The notes under the pieces are model-generated. The model was given only the letters and a program-made list of their open reading frames with translations. It searched no databases and was not told the origin of the DNA. A stretch of DNA of 64,000 nucleotides from Actinomycetota bacterium (GTDB lineage Bacteria > Actinomycetota > Actinomycetes > Propionibacteriales > Propionibacteriaceae): NCBI GenBank assembly GCA_020161795.1, contig JAIUOR010000030.1, positions 60,825-124,824 on the forward strand. The letters run 5' to 3'. The position numbers and the translations under genes were made by a program. Positions 16,534-24,731 of this stretch are shown here, piece after piece; position 1 is the stretch's first letter, and every line of letters begins with the position of its first letter.

Positions 16534-19431
16534 GTGACGACGTCTGTCGCCCGCCGAAGTCCGCTCATGCTCACGATCGTCGTTGCCGGCGTGCTGTTGG
16601 TCGGCTTCCTCATCTTCGCCGAACTCTGGGCCGAGAAGCTGTGGTTCGACTCGGTCTCCTACACCGGCGTCTTCACCACCCAGCTGGTTGCCCAGGTGGT
16701 GCTGTTCGTCACCTGTTTCGTGGTGATGGCCGCCATCGTGGGGCTGAACATGCTGCTGGCCTGGCGGTTGCGGCCGTCGAGCAATCAGCCCAACACCAGC
16801 GCCGTGCTGGTGCGCTACCGCGAGCTGCTGGGTCACAACCTGCTGCTGGCGATCCTGGTGCCGTCGTTGTTCGTCGGCCTGATGGGCGGTGTGACCGGCG
16901 CCACCACGACGCTGGAGGTGCTGGCCTTCCTGAACCAGACTCCGTTCGGATCGTCCGACGCCTACTTCGGCGTGGACATCGGCTACTACGTCTTCGTGCT
17001 GCCGCTGCTGGGCGATGCGCTGGCCTTCGGCCTGAGCGCGACCGTCTTCGCGTTGCTGGGTTCGGCAGCCGTCCACTTCACCACCGGTGGCATCGGCCTG
17101 GGACGCCAGGCGCTGCGCAGCCAGCGTCCCACTCCGGCCAGCGCGCACCTGTCCGTGCTCGCCGCGGTCGTGCTGGTGCTGTACGGCCTGCAGAACCTGG
17201 TCGATCGCAACCTGCTGCTGGTCGATCCCGCCGGGCTGTTCACCGGCCTGCAGTACACCGACGACCACGCCAGGCTGGGAGCCAAGGTGGTCATGGCAGC
17301 GATCGCCTTCATCTGCGCGGCGCTGTTCCTGGTCAACGCCTTCTACCGCCGGTGGATCCTGCCGGTCACCGGCGTCGTCCTGATGCTGGTGTCCGGGCTG
17401 ATCCTGCAACTGCTCTACCCGGCCATCGTGCAGTCCTTCCAGGTCAGGCCCAATGAGCCCGACAAGGAACGTCCGTACATGGAGGCGCACATCGCCGCCA
17501 CCCGCAAGGCGTTCGGGATCGACGGCGTCAAGATCACCGAGTACGCCGCGGTCACCCAGGTGAGACCGGGTCAGCTGAAGGAGGATGCGGCGGCGCTGCC
17601 GGGCATCCGGCTGATGGATCCGGCGCGCATCGGGCCCACCTTCGAGCAGTTGCAGCAGGTGCGTGGCTACTACTCCTTCGCCGACATCCTCGATGTCGAC
17701 CGCTACCACATCGAGGGCAACGAGACCGACGCGGTGGTCGCAGCCCGGGAACTGAACCTCAGCAAGCTCCCGGATCCGAACTGGAACAACATCCACACCG
17801 TCTACACCCACGGCTACGGCCTCGTCGCGGCCTACGGCAACCGGCGGCAGCCGGGTGGCCAACCGGAGTGGATCGAACGCGACCTGCCGCCCACCGGAGC
17901 GCTGAGCCCCTACGAGGGCCGGATCTACTTCGGCGAGAAGAGCACCGAGTTCGCGATCGTCGGACGCGAGGAGGGCCAGCAGCCCATCGAACTCGACACT
18001 CCCGGCGGCGGCGAGGAGGGCCGCGAGGTCTACAACGTCTACGAGGGCAGCGGCGGCGTGCCGATCGGCAACCTCGGCGCCCGGATGCTGTTCGCGACCT
18101 ACTTCAAGGATCTGAACATCCTGCTGTCGGATCGGGTGAACTCGGCTTCCAAGGTGCTGTTCAAGCGGACGCCGAAGGAGCGCGTGGAGGAGGTCGCCCC
18201 CTGGCTGACCCTGGATCAGAACGCCTACCCGGCGATCGTGGACGAGCGCCTGGTCTGGATCCTGGACGGCTACACCACCAGTGACAGCTACCCCAACAGC
18301 CAGCTCTACAGCCTGCAGACGCTGACCTCGGACGCCCAGTCGCAGAACGACCGGCTGCAGCCGGATCAGGCGGTGAACTACCTGCGGAACTCGGTCAAGG
18401 CGATCGTGGACGCCACCGACGGCACCGTCGAGCTGTACGCCTGGGACGAGGCCGACCCGATCATGCAGACCTACGCCAAGGTCTTCCCGGGCACGGTCAA
18501 GCCCAAGAGCGAGATCGCCCCCGAACTGCTCGCGCACCTGCGCTACCCGGAGGACCTGTTCAAGGTGCAGCGCTACGTGCTGGGCCGCTACCACATGACC
18601 AACCCGGACAGCTGGTACCAGCAGTCCGACCTGTGGCAGGTGCCGGTCGACCCGGTGAACGCGGCCGCCACCGATGCGCTGGAGCCGCCGTACTACCTGT
18701 CGATCAAGTGGCCCGGCGACGATGCGCCGATTTTCAGCCAGACCTCGGTCTATGTGCCCCGGGGCCGGGCCAACCTGGCTGCCTACCTGGCGGTGAACGC
18801 CGAGGCCTCCAGCCCGAAATACGGCGAGCTGCGGGTGCTGCGGATGTCGGACACCCACCAGATCGACGGTCCCGGCCAGGCCTTCAACGCCATGGTCAAC
18901 GACACCCGGGTGGCCGAGGTGCTGCGTCCCTACCTCAACCAGGGTTCCGCAGCGGCCACCTACGGCAACCTGCTGACCCTGCCGATGGGCGCCGGCCTGC
19001 TGTACGTCATGCCGGTGTACACCCAACGGCAGGGCACCGACGGGTCCTATCCCGCGCTGACCTACGTGATCGTCCGGTTCGGGCAGAGCGTGGGGATCGG
19101 CTCGACCCTGCAGGAGGCACTGGACCGGACCTTCGCGGGTGACGCCGGGGTGGAGACCGGAGAGCAGCCCGGCGGGACGACGGAACCCCCCGACCCCGCC
19201 CAGCCGACCGAGCCGACCCAGCCGACCGAGCCCACTCAGCCGACCGAGCCCACCCAGCCGACCGAGCCGGCCACGCCCGAGGAGGCGGCCAAGGTGTTGC
19301 TGCAGCGGGCCGAGGATGCCTTCGTGGCCGCCGACACCGCGCTGCGGAACGGCGACCTGGCCGAGTACCAGCGCCAGGTCGAGCAGGCCCAGCAGGCGAT
19401 CCAGGACGCCATGGAGAAGCTGGGCCGCTAG
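16534..19431 (+). CDS. UPF0182 family large membrane protein
   Basis: The 965-residue protein matches UPF0182 (homologue of Rv3193c). It has about seven predicted membrane segments within the first 310 residues, then a large domain of roughly 550 residues presumed to lie outside, with ENLF-type segments such as YYSFADILDVDRYHIEG and LTYVIVRFGQSVGIG. A Pro-Thr-Glu-Gln repeat (about 890-913) separates this from an acidic helical tail. Function is unknown in all species I know of. The start is GTG at 16534 after GAGGAGA. It ends the PDZ-Lon, PPA1309-type, UPF0182 operon and converges on the crcB pair. Confidence 0.9.
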   Translation: MTTSVARRSPLMLTIVVAGVLLVGFLIFAELWAEKLWFDSVSYTGVFTTQLVAQVVLFVTCFVVMAAIVGLNMLLAWRLRPSSNQPNTSAVLVRYRELLGHNLLLAILVPSLFVGLMGGVTGATTTLEVLAFLNQTPFGSSDAYFGVDIGYYVFVLPLLGDALAFGLSATVFALLGSAAVHFTTGGIGLGRQALRSQRPTPASAHLSVLAAVVLVLYGLQNLVDRNLLLVDPAGLFTGLQYTDDHARLGAKVVMAAIAFICAALFLVNAFYRRWILPVTGVVLMLVSGLILQLLYPAIVQSFQVRPNEPDKERPYMEAHIAATRKAFGIDGVKITEYAAVTQVRPGQLKEDAAALPGIRLMDPARIGPTFEQLQQVRGYYSFADILDVDRYHIEGNETDAVVAARELNLSKLPDPNWNNIHTVYTHGYGLVAAYGNRRQPGGQPEWIERDLPPTGALSPYEGRIYFGEKSTEFAIVGREEGQQPIELDTPGGGEEGREVYNVYEGSGGVPIGNLGARMLFATYFKDLNILLSDRVNSASKVLFKRTPKERVEEVAPWLTLDQNAYPAIVDERLVWILDGYTTSDSYPNSQLYSLQTLTSDAQSQNDRLQPDQAVNYLRNSVKAIVDATDGTVELYAWDEADPIMQTYAKVFPGTVKPKSEIAPELLAHLRYPEDLFKVQRYVLGRYHMTNPDSWYQQSDLWQVPVDPVNAAATDALEPPYYLSIKWPGDDAPIFSQTSVYVPRGRANLAAYLAVNAEASSPKYGELRVLRMSDTHQIDGPGQAFNAMVNDTRVAEVLRPYLNQGSAAATYGNLLTLPMGAGLLYVMPVYTQRQGTDGSYPALTYVIVRFGQSVGIGSTLQEALDRTFAGDAGVETGEQPGGTTEPPDPAQPTEPTQPTEPTQPTEPTQPTEPATPEEAAKVLLQRAEDAFVAADTALRNGDLAEYQRQVEQAQQAIQDAMEKLGR
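19201..19272 (+). repeat. Four tandem 18-bp units coding QPTEPT
   Basis: Four near-identical 18-base units (CAGCCGACCGAGCCSACY) at 19201, 19219, 19237 and 19255 encode a QPTEPT linker in the UPF0182 protein. Differences between units are silent except at the end. The unit keeps the frame, so copy number could vary among strains without breaking the gene. Confidence 0.9.
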
Positions 19432-19462
19432 CCAGCGATCGCTGCGGGCAGGACGGACCGGT

Positions 19463-19825
19463 TCACGCCGCCGTCAGCCACAGCCCGAGCGCCGCGGCGA
19501 GCACGCCGGCGACCAGCATGCCGACGGCGTGCAGCACGGTGCTCCAGCCGCGCCCGGCGCGAAGCAATCGGGCGGCCTCGACGCTGGCTGTGCTGAAGGT
19601 GGTGTAGCCGCCGAGAAAGCCGGTGCCGGCGATGGCGCCGATCGGGCCGAGCGCACCGGTCAGCAGCCAGCCGGCGACCAGCCCGAGCAGGAACGATCCG
19701 GTGACGTTGATCACGATCGTGCCCAGCGGGAAGCCGGTGCGGTTGCGCCGGGCGATCGCCGTGTCGAGGGCGAACCTGGCCAGCGCGCCCAGGCCGCCGG
19801 CCAGCGCGATCCAGAGCCCGGTCAT
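19463..19825 (-). CDS. crcB: CrcB/Fluc fluoride channel subunit 2
   Basis: The 120-residue protein is a Fluc-type fluoride channel subunit with four membrane segments. The GGxxGxxxR start (GGLGALARF), the INVTGSFLLG segment with its conserved Asn, and GFLGGYTTFSTA are the family's hallmark motifs. Fluc works as a dimer of antiparallel subunits; two neighbouring genes usually encode the two opposite orientations. Its ATG overlaps the stop of the first crcB by four bases (ATGA). It is last in the operon headed by the universal stress gene and controlled by the fluoride riboswitch at 20811-20870. Confidence 0.93.
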   Translation of the reverse strand: MTGLWIALAGGLGALARFALDTAIARRNRTGFPLGTIVINVTGSFLLGLVAGWLLTGALGPIGAIAGTGFLGGYTTFSTASVEAARLLRAGRGWSTVLHAVGMLVAGVLAAALGLWLTAA

Positions 19826-20235
19826 GGCTGCCGCCAGCGGTAGAGGTGCCGGATTCCCCAGCCGCCGGCGTAGGCCAGCGCGATCCCCAGCACGACGCTG
19901 CCGAAGCCGTAGAGCAGTAGCAGCGGCCAGTGGCCGGCCCCGCCGAGTCCGACGGCTTCCACGGCGAAGGTGGAGTAGGTGGTGTACCCACCCATCACCC
20001 CGGTGCCGGCGCCGAGCCGGACGTACCGCCGCCAGCCGGTGTCCTCACCGCTGGCGGCCAGCGCGTCCAGCAGGACGGCGAGCAGGAAGGAGCCGCTGAG
20101 GTTGATCCAGAAGGTCGTCCACGGCCACGATCCCGGAGGCGCGCCGAAGCTGCTCTCGAGCCACCACCGGACGAAGGTGCCCACGCTGCCGCCCACGACG
20201 ATCAGGGCGGGGGTGATCACTCGGGACGCACTCAC
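19822..20235 (-). CDS. crcB: CrcB/Fluc fluoride channel subunit 1
   Basis: The 137-residue protein is the partner Fluc subunit. Motifs are GGSVGTFVRW, INLSGSFLLAV and GVMGGYTTYSTFAVE, with four hydrophobic segments. Together with the downstream crcB it should form the dual-topology fluoride exporter of the cytoplasmic membrane. I chose GTG at 20235 because it overlaps the upstream stop as GTGA, matching the habit of this genome; an in-frame GTG two codons earlier (20241) is possible. Location behind a fluoride riboswitch supports the function strongly. Confidence 0.92.
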   Translation of the reverse strand: MSASRVITPALIVVGGSVGTFVRWWLESSFGAPPGSWPWTTFWINLSGSFLLAVLLDALAASGEDTGWRRYVRLGAGTGVMGGYTTYSTFAVEAVGLGGAGHWPLLLLYGFGSVVLGIALAYAGGWGIRHLYRWRQP

Positions 20236-20768
20236 TGCCACGGGGTGGGTGCCTTCCAGTCGACGATGTTCAACGGCACCACCAGGACGGGCCGGTGCTG
20301 GTGCCGGGCCAGGTGCAGGCCGACCGATTCGGCGAAGAAGTCGTGCACCCGCTCACCGCCGCGAGCCTGCCGGGCGCCGACCACGATCGCGGAGGCTCCG
20401 ACCGCCCGCGCCAGGTGGGTGAGCGCGCGGTCCGCTCGTCCGGCCAGATAGCGGAACTCCCAGCTCACCGGGGTTTCGGCAAGGGTGCGCGCGAGGCCGG
20501 CCTGCAGTTCGTCGCTGCGTTGCCGCCAGTCGTCATCGGCGCGGTCGGGTTCCAGGGGGGAGTGCCGCACCGTTCCGTCCGGGAATTCGTGGTCGACGAT
20601 CCGGGTCGGGTCGGCGTAGCCGAAGTAGAGCCGGCCGCTCACGGCCTGCGCCCAGGTGGCGGCCGTCAGGGGCACCAGGGAGGATTGGCCGGGCACGACG
20701 CCCACCACGACGGGCTGTGCGGCCACGGGCTCGATCCGGTGCGGTCCGGGTTGCGGGACCTCTCGCAT
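20232..20768 (-). CDS. Universal stress protein (UspA-like) in fluoride operon
   Basis: The 178-residue protein has the UspA alpha/beta fold signature: a beta-strand VVVGVVPGQS, a central helix, then ASAIVVGARQARGG with a downstream HRPVLVVPLN, close to the ATP-binding G-x2-G-x9-G pattern. ATG 20768 follows a GGGAGG ribosome site; the open frame further upstream is the riboswitch leader, not protein. It is the first gene after the fluoride riboswitch and is coupled to both crcB genes by 4-base overlaps, so it is expected to be induced by fluoride. Its precise role is unknown; sensing or protecting ATP-dependent enzymes from fluoride is only a guess. Confidence 0.85.
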   Translation of the reverse strand: MREVPQPGPHRIEPVAAQPVVVGVVPGQSSLVPLTAATWAQAVSGRLYFGYADPTRIVDHEFPDGTVRHSPLEPDRADDDWRQRSDELQAGLARTLAETPVSWEFRYLAGRADRALTHLARAVGASAIVVGARQARGGERVHDFFAESVGLHLARHQHRPVLVVPLNIVDWKAPTPWQ

Positions 20769-20810
20769 GACCACCTCCCAGGGCAGCGCAGCGCCTGCCC
20801 GTTCGACGGG

Positions 20811-20870
20811 ACAGGAACCATCAGCCAGACCGGCGGTTCGGGCCATCGGCCCCGGCGGGATCCATCGCCG
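20811..20870 (-). ncRNA. Fluoride riboswitch (crcB motif)
   Basis: Read on the minus strand, the leader contains GGCGATGGATCCCGCC (20869-20854), an extra hairpin, GAACCGCC (20840-20833) and GGCTGATGGTTCCTGT (20826-20811). These are the conserved blocks of the crcB/fluoride aptamer in the right order and spacing. Downstream, a GGGCAG/CTGCCC hairpin (about 20781-20800) ends just before the GGGAGG ribosome site, so control may act by hiding or exposing that site. The controlled genes are the universal stress gene and two crcB genes. Confidence 0.88.
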
Positions 20871-20890
20871 AGCGCCATCCTATCCCCGCC

Positions 20891-21508
20891 TCACCAGCCG
20901 CGGTCGACCCAGTGCCGCAGATCCGGACGCTCGTCGCCGATCGTGGTGGACGGCCCGTGGCCGGTATTGACGACGACGTCGTCGCCCAGCGGGAAGAGGC
21001 GGGTGGTGATGGAGGCGATGATCTGGTCGAAGTTGGAGTAGCCCCAGCGGGTGGCACCAGGACCGCCCTGGAACAGGGTGTCGCCGGTGAAGACCGCCCG
21101 CTTCGAAGGCAGCCAGTACGACGTGGAACCCGGGGTGTGCCCAGGCGTGTGGACGGCCACCAGCGACTCCCCGGCGATGGTGAACTCCGCGCCGTCCTCG
21201 AGCGGGAGGTACCGGGCATCGCCGTTGCTCTCGCGCCACAGGAAGTCGTCCTCGCCCGAGAGCCACGGCGTGACTCCCGCCGACGCGGTGAACTCCGGAG
21301 CCGCGCGGACGTGATCCCAGTGACCGTGGGTCAACAGCACGGCCACGACCTGCCGGTTCCCGACCGCCTGCGTAATGGCATCGGGGTCGTGGGCGGGATC
21401 GATGACCACCACCTCGGCATCGTCTCCGATGAGCCAGACATTGTTCTCGAAGTCCCGCGGGCCCCGCGGATCGCGGTTGCCGGCGGTGACCAGGCGCGTG
21501 ATCTCCAT
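20891..21508 (-). CDS. MBL-fold metallo-hydrolase, glyoxalase II-like
   Basis: The 205-residue protein is a metallo-beta-lactamase fold hydrolase of the hydroxyacylglutathione-hydrolase-like group. It has THGHWDH (two-metal site), VHTPGHTPGS, FTGDTLFQGG and a C-terminal NTGHGPSTTIG, which together supply the full metal-ligand set. Actinobacteria lack glutathione, so a mycothiol thioester or another thioester is a more likely substrate; this is inference. ATG 21508 follows GGAGGAGG. Its 3' end lies just before the fluoride riboswitch, but I see no link in function. Confidence 0.88.
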   Translation of the reverse strand: MEITRLVTAGNRDPRGPRDFENNVWLIGDDAEVVVIDPAHDPDAITQAVGNRQVVAVLLTHGHWDHVRAAPEFTASAGVTPWLSGEDDFLWRESNGDARYLPLEDGAEFTIAGESLVAVHTPGHTPGSTSYWLPSKRAVFTGDTLFQGGPGATRWGYSNFDQIIASITTRLFPLGDDVVVNTGHGPSTTIGDERPDLRHWVDRGW

Positions 21509-21526
21509 GACTGCCTCCTCCCGCGA

Positions 21527-21532
21527 ACCCTA
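21527..21532 (-). promoter_or_regulatory. -10 box of the MBL hydrolase gene
   Basis: TAGGGT on the minus strand, 18 bases before the ATG. The short leader contains the GGAGGAGG ribosome site. Confidence 0.45.
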
Positions 21533-21596
21533 CCCACAACGGCGGTTGGAGCGAGCTGTGCGATCGGCAGATCGCGACGGAGCCGTGCGACCGGGG

Positions 21597-23039
21597 TCAG
21601 GCCACCCCCAGCGGCTTTCCCGGTGAGAAGCCGGGGAACACCTCGGCGAGCTTGTCGTTCTTCAGCCGCTTGCCGACGATCTCGGCCAGGGGCTGCCGGT
21701 AGTCGGTGGTGATCGGGACGTCGCCGTCGACGAGATTGGCTGTCGTCAGCTTCGGCATGGTGCCGTACACCTTCCCGCCCTTGATGCCGCCGCCCATCAG
21801 GAACATCAGGTTGCCGTGGCCGTGGTCCGTGCCGCCGTCGCCGTTCACCTGCACCCGCCGTCCGAACTCGCTCATGGTGACCACCGTGACCCGGTTCCAG
21901 CGGCTCCCGAGGTCGGTGCGGAAGGCGGCCAGCCCCTGGGCGAAGTCCTTCGCGAGCCGGCTGAACTGCCCCTTCGCGTCGCCGGGGCTGCCGATGTCGC
22001 GGTGCATGTCCCAGCCGTCGTAGTCGATGCAGGCGACCTCGAGCCCGAGGTCGGCCTTGGCGAGCCGCGCGACGTCCTTCAGTCCGTTGCCCCAGGCGCT
22101 GTCGGGGTAGCTCGCGCCGTTGGCCGGTTTGGACTTGCCGTCCTTGACCTTGCCACGCAACGCCTTCAGCCGGTCGACCGCTCCGAGGGTGGCCCGCGCC
22201 TGGGTGGCGAGAACGCCGCCGGCATCGCCGTAGAGGGCTTCGAGATCGGCGACCAGGCGATCGCCGTCGTTCCACGCGGATTCGAGCCGGAAGGATTCGA
22301 TGCTGGACATGGCCAGCGATTGGTGAGCGGTGGTGGTGAGCGAGAGCACGACCCGGGAGCCGAGGGTGATCGCCCGGAAGGTGCCCGATTCGGAGGAGGA
22401 CGAGGCGATGTGCCGACCGAGCCAGCCCGAGCGCAGGTTGGCCTTGGCGGCGCGTTCGCAGAGATCCTGATCCTCGAAGTGCGACCGGGAGACCCCGGGG
22501 TGGCCGGCTCCGACCACGATCGCCAGCTGGTTGGCGCGCCACATCTCGCCCAGCGCCTTGAAGTGCGGATTGAGGACGTAGTCGGAGGTCAGCGCGAGCC
22601 CGTCGCCCACGCCGACGCTGCCGCGAGCCTTGGCGTAGGCCGGGTCGTTGACCGCGCCGAGGGCCGCGAGGCCGTCGAAACCGCCGCGCAGGAAGACGCA
22701 GACCAGCAGGTCACCTCCGGTCTGGGCGGCGAAGGAGTACCGCGGGGCGGCGGATGCGGCCAATAGCCCGCCCAGGCCGATCAGCGAGCCGCGGAACAGG
22801 CTGCGCCGTCCCAGCCTCGGTCCGGTGGCCGCGTGCGGCACGGACGGGTCGTCGACCCGCCGGTTGGGCCGCAGGGCGCCGACGAGGTCGTTGGCCTGAG
22901 CGGGGGTGACCACCCTCGTCCGGCCGTCGACGGTGGCGAGCAGGCGGTTGCGGGATTCCTCGTGGTCGTGCAGCGGGGTGATCAGATCCTCGTGCAGCAG
23001 CGCCTCACCCCGGCGCAGCGTCGAATCCAGGTTCGGCAT
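21597..23039 (-). CDS. DUF1501 protein, Tat-exported
   Basis: The 480-residue protein is a DUF1501 family member, related in fold to alkaline phosphatase/sulfatase-like proteins. A twin-arginine signal is visible (GRRSLFRGSLIGLGG, Arg78-Arg79, then an Ala-rich stretch), but it is preceded by an unusually long 77-residue N-region. Conserved-looking segments are GGFDGL, DGWDMHRD, SEFGRRVQVN and GTDHGHGNLMF. It follows the DUF1800 gene by 11 bases on the same strand, the usual pairing of these two families. Function is unknown; the pair is thought to act outside the membrane. ATG 23039 is preceded by GAGAGGACGC, a weak site. Confidence 0.88.
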   Translation of the reverse strand: MPNLDSTLRRGEALLHEDLITPLHDHEESRNRLLATVDGRTRVVTPAQANDLVGALRPNRRVDDPSVPHAATGPRLGRRSLFRGSLIGLGGLLAASAAPRYSFAAQTGGDLLVCVFLRGGFDGLAALGAVNDPAYAKARGSVGVGDGLALTSDYVLNPHFKALGEMWRANQLAIVVGAGHPGVSRSHFEDQDLCERAAKANLRSGWLGRHIASSSSESGTFRAITLGSRVVLSLTTTAHQSLAMSSIESFRLESAWNDGDRLVADLEALYGDAGGVLATQARATLGAVDRLKALRGKVKDGKSKPANGASYPDSAWGNGLKDVARLAKADLGLEVACIDYDGWDMHRDIGSPGDAKGQFSRLAKDFAQGLAAFRTDLGSRWNRVTVVTMSEFGRRVQVNGDGGTDHGHGNLMFLMGGGIKGGKVYGTMPKLTTANLVDGDVPITTDYRQPLAEIVGKRLKNDKLAEVFPGFSPGKPLGVA

Positions 23040-23050
23040 CGAGCGTCCTC

Positions 23051-24649
23051 TCAGCGGAGCTTGAAGTAGGGGGAGGCGAAGATGAAGTGCAGGGTGCGGC
23101 CCAGGTTGTGCTTGAGCTGGTCGGCGGTCAGGGTGGAACCGGAGCCATTGCCCCGCAGCCGGCTGATGACGGGCGCGAGGTGGGCGGCCGGCCAGGTGTA
23201 GCCGGTGAGGGTGAGGGTGAGCGAGCTGGCGACCTCGGCGATCGGCTGGCCCTTCTTGACCCCGAGCGCGCCAGCCCAGGACTTCGACGGCCACTCCTTG
23301 TCCTTGCCCCAGTTGACCAGCGCGTTCGCCGAGTACCAGTGGGCCAGCATCGCCTGGGTGGAGCACCAGTCGGTGGCCTGGTCGGGGTAGCCGTCGATGA
23401 CCGGCCACATCCGGGGCTGGTGGCTCTCCAGGTGGAGCAGCCACTGGACGGTGCCGGTGATGCCCCACACGTTCTTGGCCTGCGTGGTGGCCGGCTTCAC
23501 GGTGCTCGGCTTGCGCAGCTTCACCATCGTGGCGATCGTCTCCTGCGGGCGCTTCCACTTGGCGCCGACCGAGCCGGCGAACTCCTTGCTGCGCAGCAGG
23601 CTGCGCATGACCGCCGCCAGGGAGGTCTTCTCGGCCAGATAGACATCGGCGAGGCGCTTGACCAGGGCCTCGGAGGGGCTGTCGCCGACATAGCGGACGG
23701 CGAGGCGCCGCGCGAGGTGGAGCGCGGTGTTCCGATTGCGTGCGAGATAGGACAGGTAGGCCTTGAGGACCGCCGGGCCGTCCTTCGCCGACGCGTTCGG
23801 GTGGCTGAAGCCCATCACCTTGACCCGGCCCACATGGTGCTGGCTGGGGTTGTAGCGATAGCTCCGGGTCTCCCAGTCGACGCTGTGACCGGTGAGGATC
23901 AGCGCCGAGTTGCGCACGTCCGCCTCGGTGTAGTTGCCGACGCCCACGGTGTAGAGCTCCAGCAGTTCCCGTCCCAGGTTCTCGTTCGGGCTGTCCTTGG
24001 AGTTCACGTGGTTGTCGGTGTACAGCAGCAGCGCCGGATGCCGGACGGCGGCGTGCAGCATGCTGGCATAGCTGCCGAGCGCGTACTTGCGCAGCACCGC
24101 CCAGTCGAACCATGCGACGTACTCGCTGGCCTTGCCGTCGGCGGCGACGTAGAGATGATCGCCCATGGTGTCGACCATGGATTCGTACAGCGGCCGTTTG
24201 GTGAACACCTGCCGGATGGTGCGCGAGACACTCATCGCCTTGCCGGCCTTCCAGGCCTGCTTCTTCGAGGCCTTGTGTACCTTCGCGCCGGTCATGGTGG
24301 CGTAGCTGAGGTGCTTCTTGATCAGCTTGTCGACCTTGGTGTCCTTGATCTTCTTCCACTTCAGCTGACGGTCGATCCACTTGGTGTAGCCGACCTTCTT
24401 GATCTCCTTGGCCAGGGTCTTGGTGGGAGCCGCCGAGACCCGGCGGGCCAGGTGCCAGTACTTCGACGACTTCAGCTTCAGCCCCTTGGCCAGATCGGGG
24501 GCCGCCGCCGGCAGGGGGAGCGGAGCAGCGTGGGCCGGGACGATGTCGGCCAGGCCGGAGGCGACGACGCCGCCGGCGGCGAGCAGCCCCAGCAGGGCCC
24601 TGCGGGAGGCTGGGGGCGCGGTGAACGCCGTAGTGTCGTCATGGTTCAT
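23051..24649 (-). CDS. DUF1800 protein, Tat-exported
   Basis: The 532-residue protein matches DUF1800. It has a twin-arginine signal peptide at the N-terminus (SRRALLGLLAAGG, Arg16-Arg17, ending near AHAAP). Typical segments include NHVNSKDSPNENLGRELLELYTVG (seen as NENLGRELLELYT), ALILTGHSVDW and a C-terminal ASPYFKLR. It is very rich in lysine and basic overall for a secreted protein. It pairs with the DUF1501 gene downstream. ATG 24649 was preferred; a GTG two codons earlier is possible. No enzyme activity is known for the family. Confidence 0.88.
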   Translation of the reverse strand: MNHDDTTAFTAPPASRRALLGLLAAGGVVASGLADIVPAHAAPLPLPAAAPDLAKGLKLKSSKYWHLARRVSAAPTKTLAKEIKKVGYTKWIDRQLKWKKIKDTKVDKLIKKHLSYATMTGAKVHKASKKQAWKAGKAMSVSRTIRQVFTKRPLYESMVDTMGDHLYVAADGKASEYVAWFDWAVLRKYALGSYASMLHAAVRHPALLLYTDNHVNSKDSPNENLGRELLELYTVGVGNYTEADVRNSALILTGHSVDWETRSYRYNPSQHHVGRVKVMGFSHPNASAKDGPAVLKAYLSYLARNRNTALHLARRLAVRYVGDSPSEALVKRLADVYLAEKTSLAAVMRSLLRSKEFAGSVGAKWKRPQETIATMVKLRKPSTVKPATTQAKNVWGITGTVQWLLHLESHQPRMWPVIDGYPDQATDWCSTQAMLAHWYSANALVNWGKDKEWPSKSWAGALGVKKGQPIAEVASSLTLTLTGYTWPAAHLAPVISRLRGNGSGSTLTADQLKHNLGRTLHFIFASPYFKLR

Positions 24650-24731
24650 CGGCACCGCCTGGGGTCTGGGGGTGGTTTCGACTCAGGTCCGCCGCCACCC
24701 TAACGCCTTCGGAAGCCGGCGGCCACCAGGC

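Noticed and set aside
16159..19026. 955-codon minus-strand frame opposite the UPF0182 gene
   Set aside because: His/Gln/Arg-rich low-complexity translation with no motif; UPF0182 on the plus strand is clearly coding.
19201..19272. Possible CRISPR array
   Set aside because: Tandem units have no spacers and code in frame for a QPTEPT linker.
21556..21596. Terminator behind the DUF1501 gene
   Set aside because: Only a 6-bp stem (GCGATC/GATCGC) without a T run; too weak to call.
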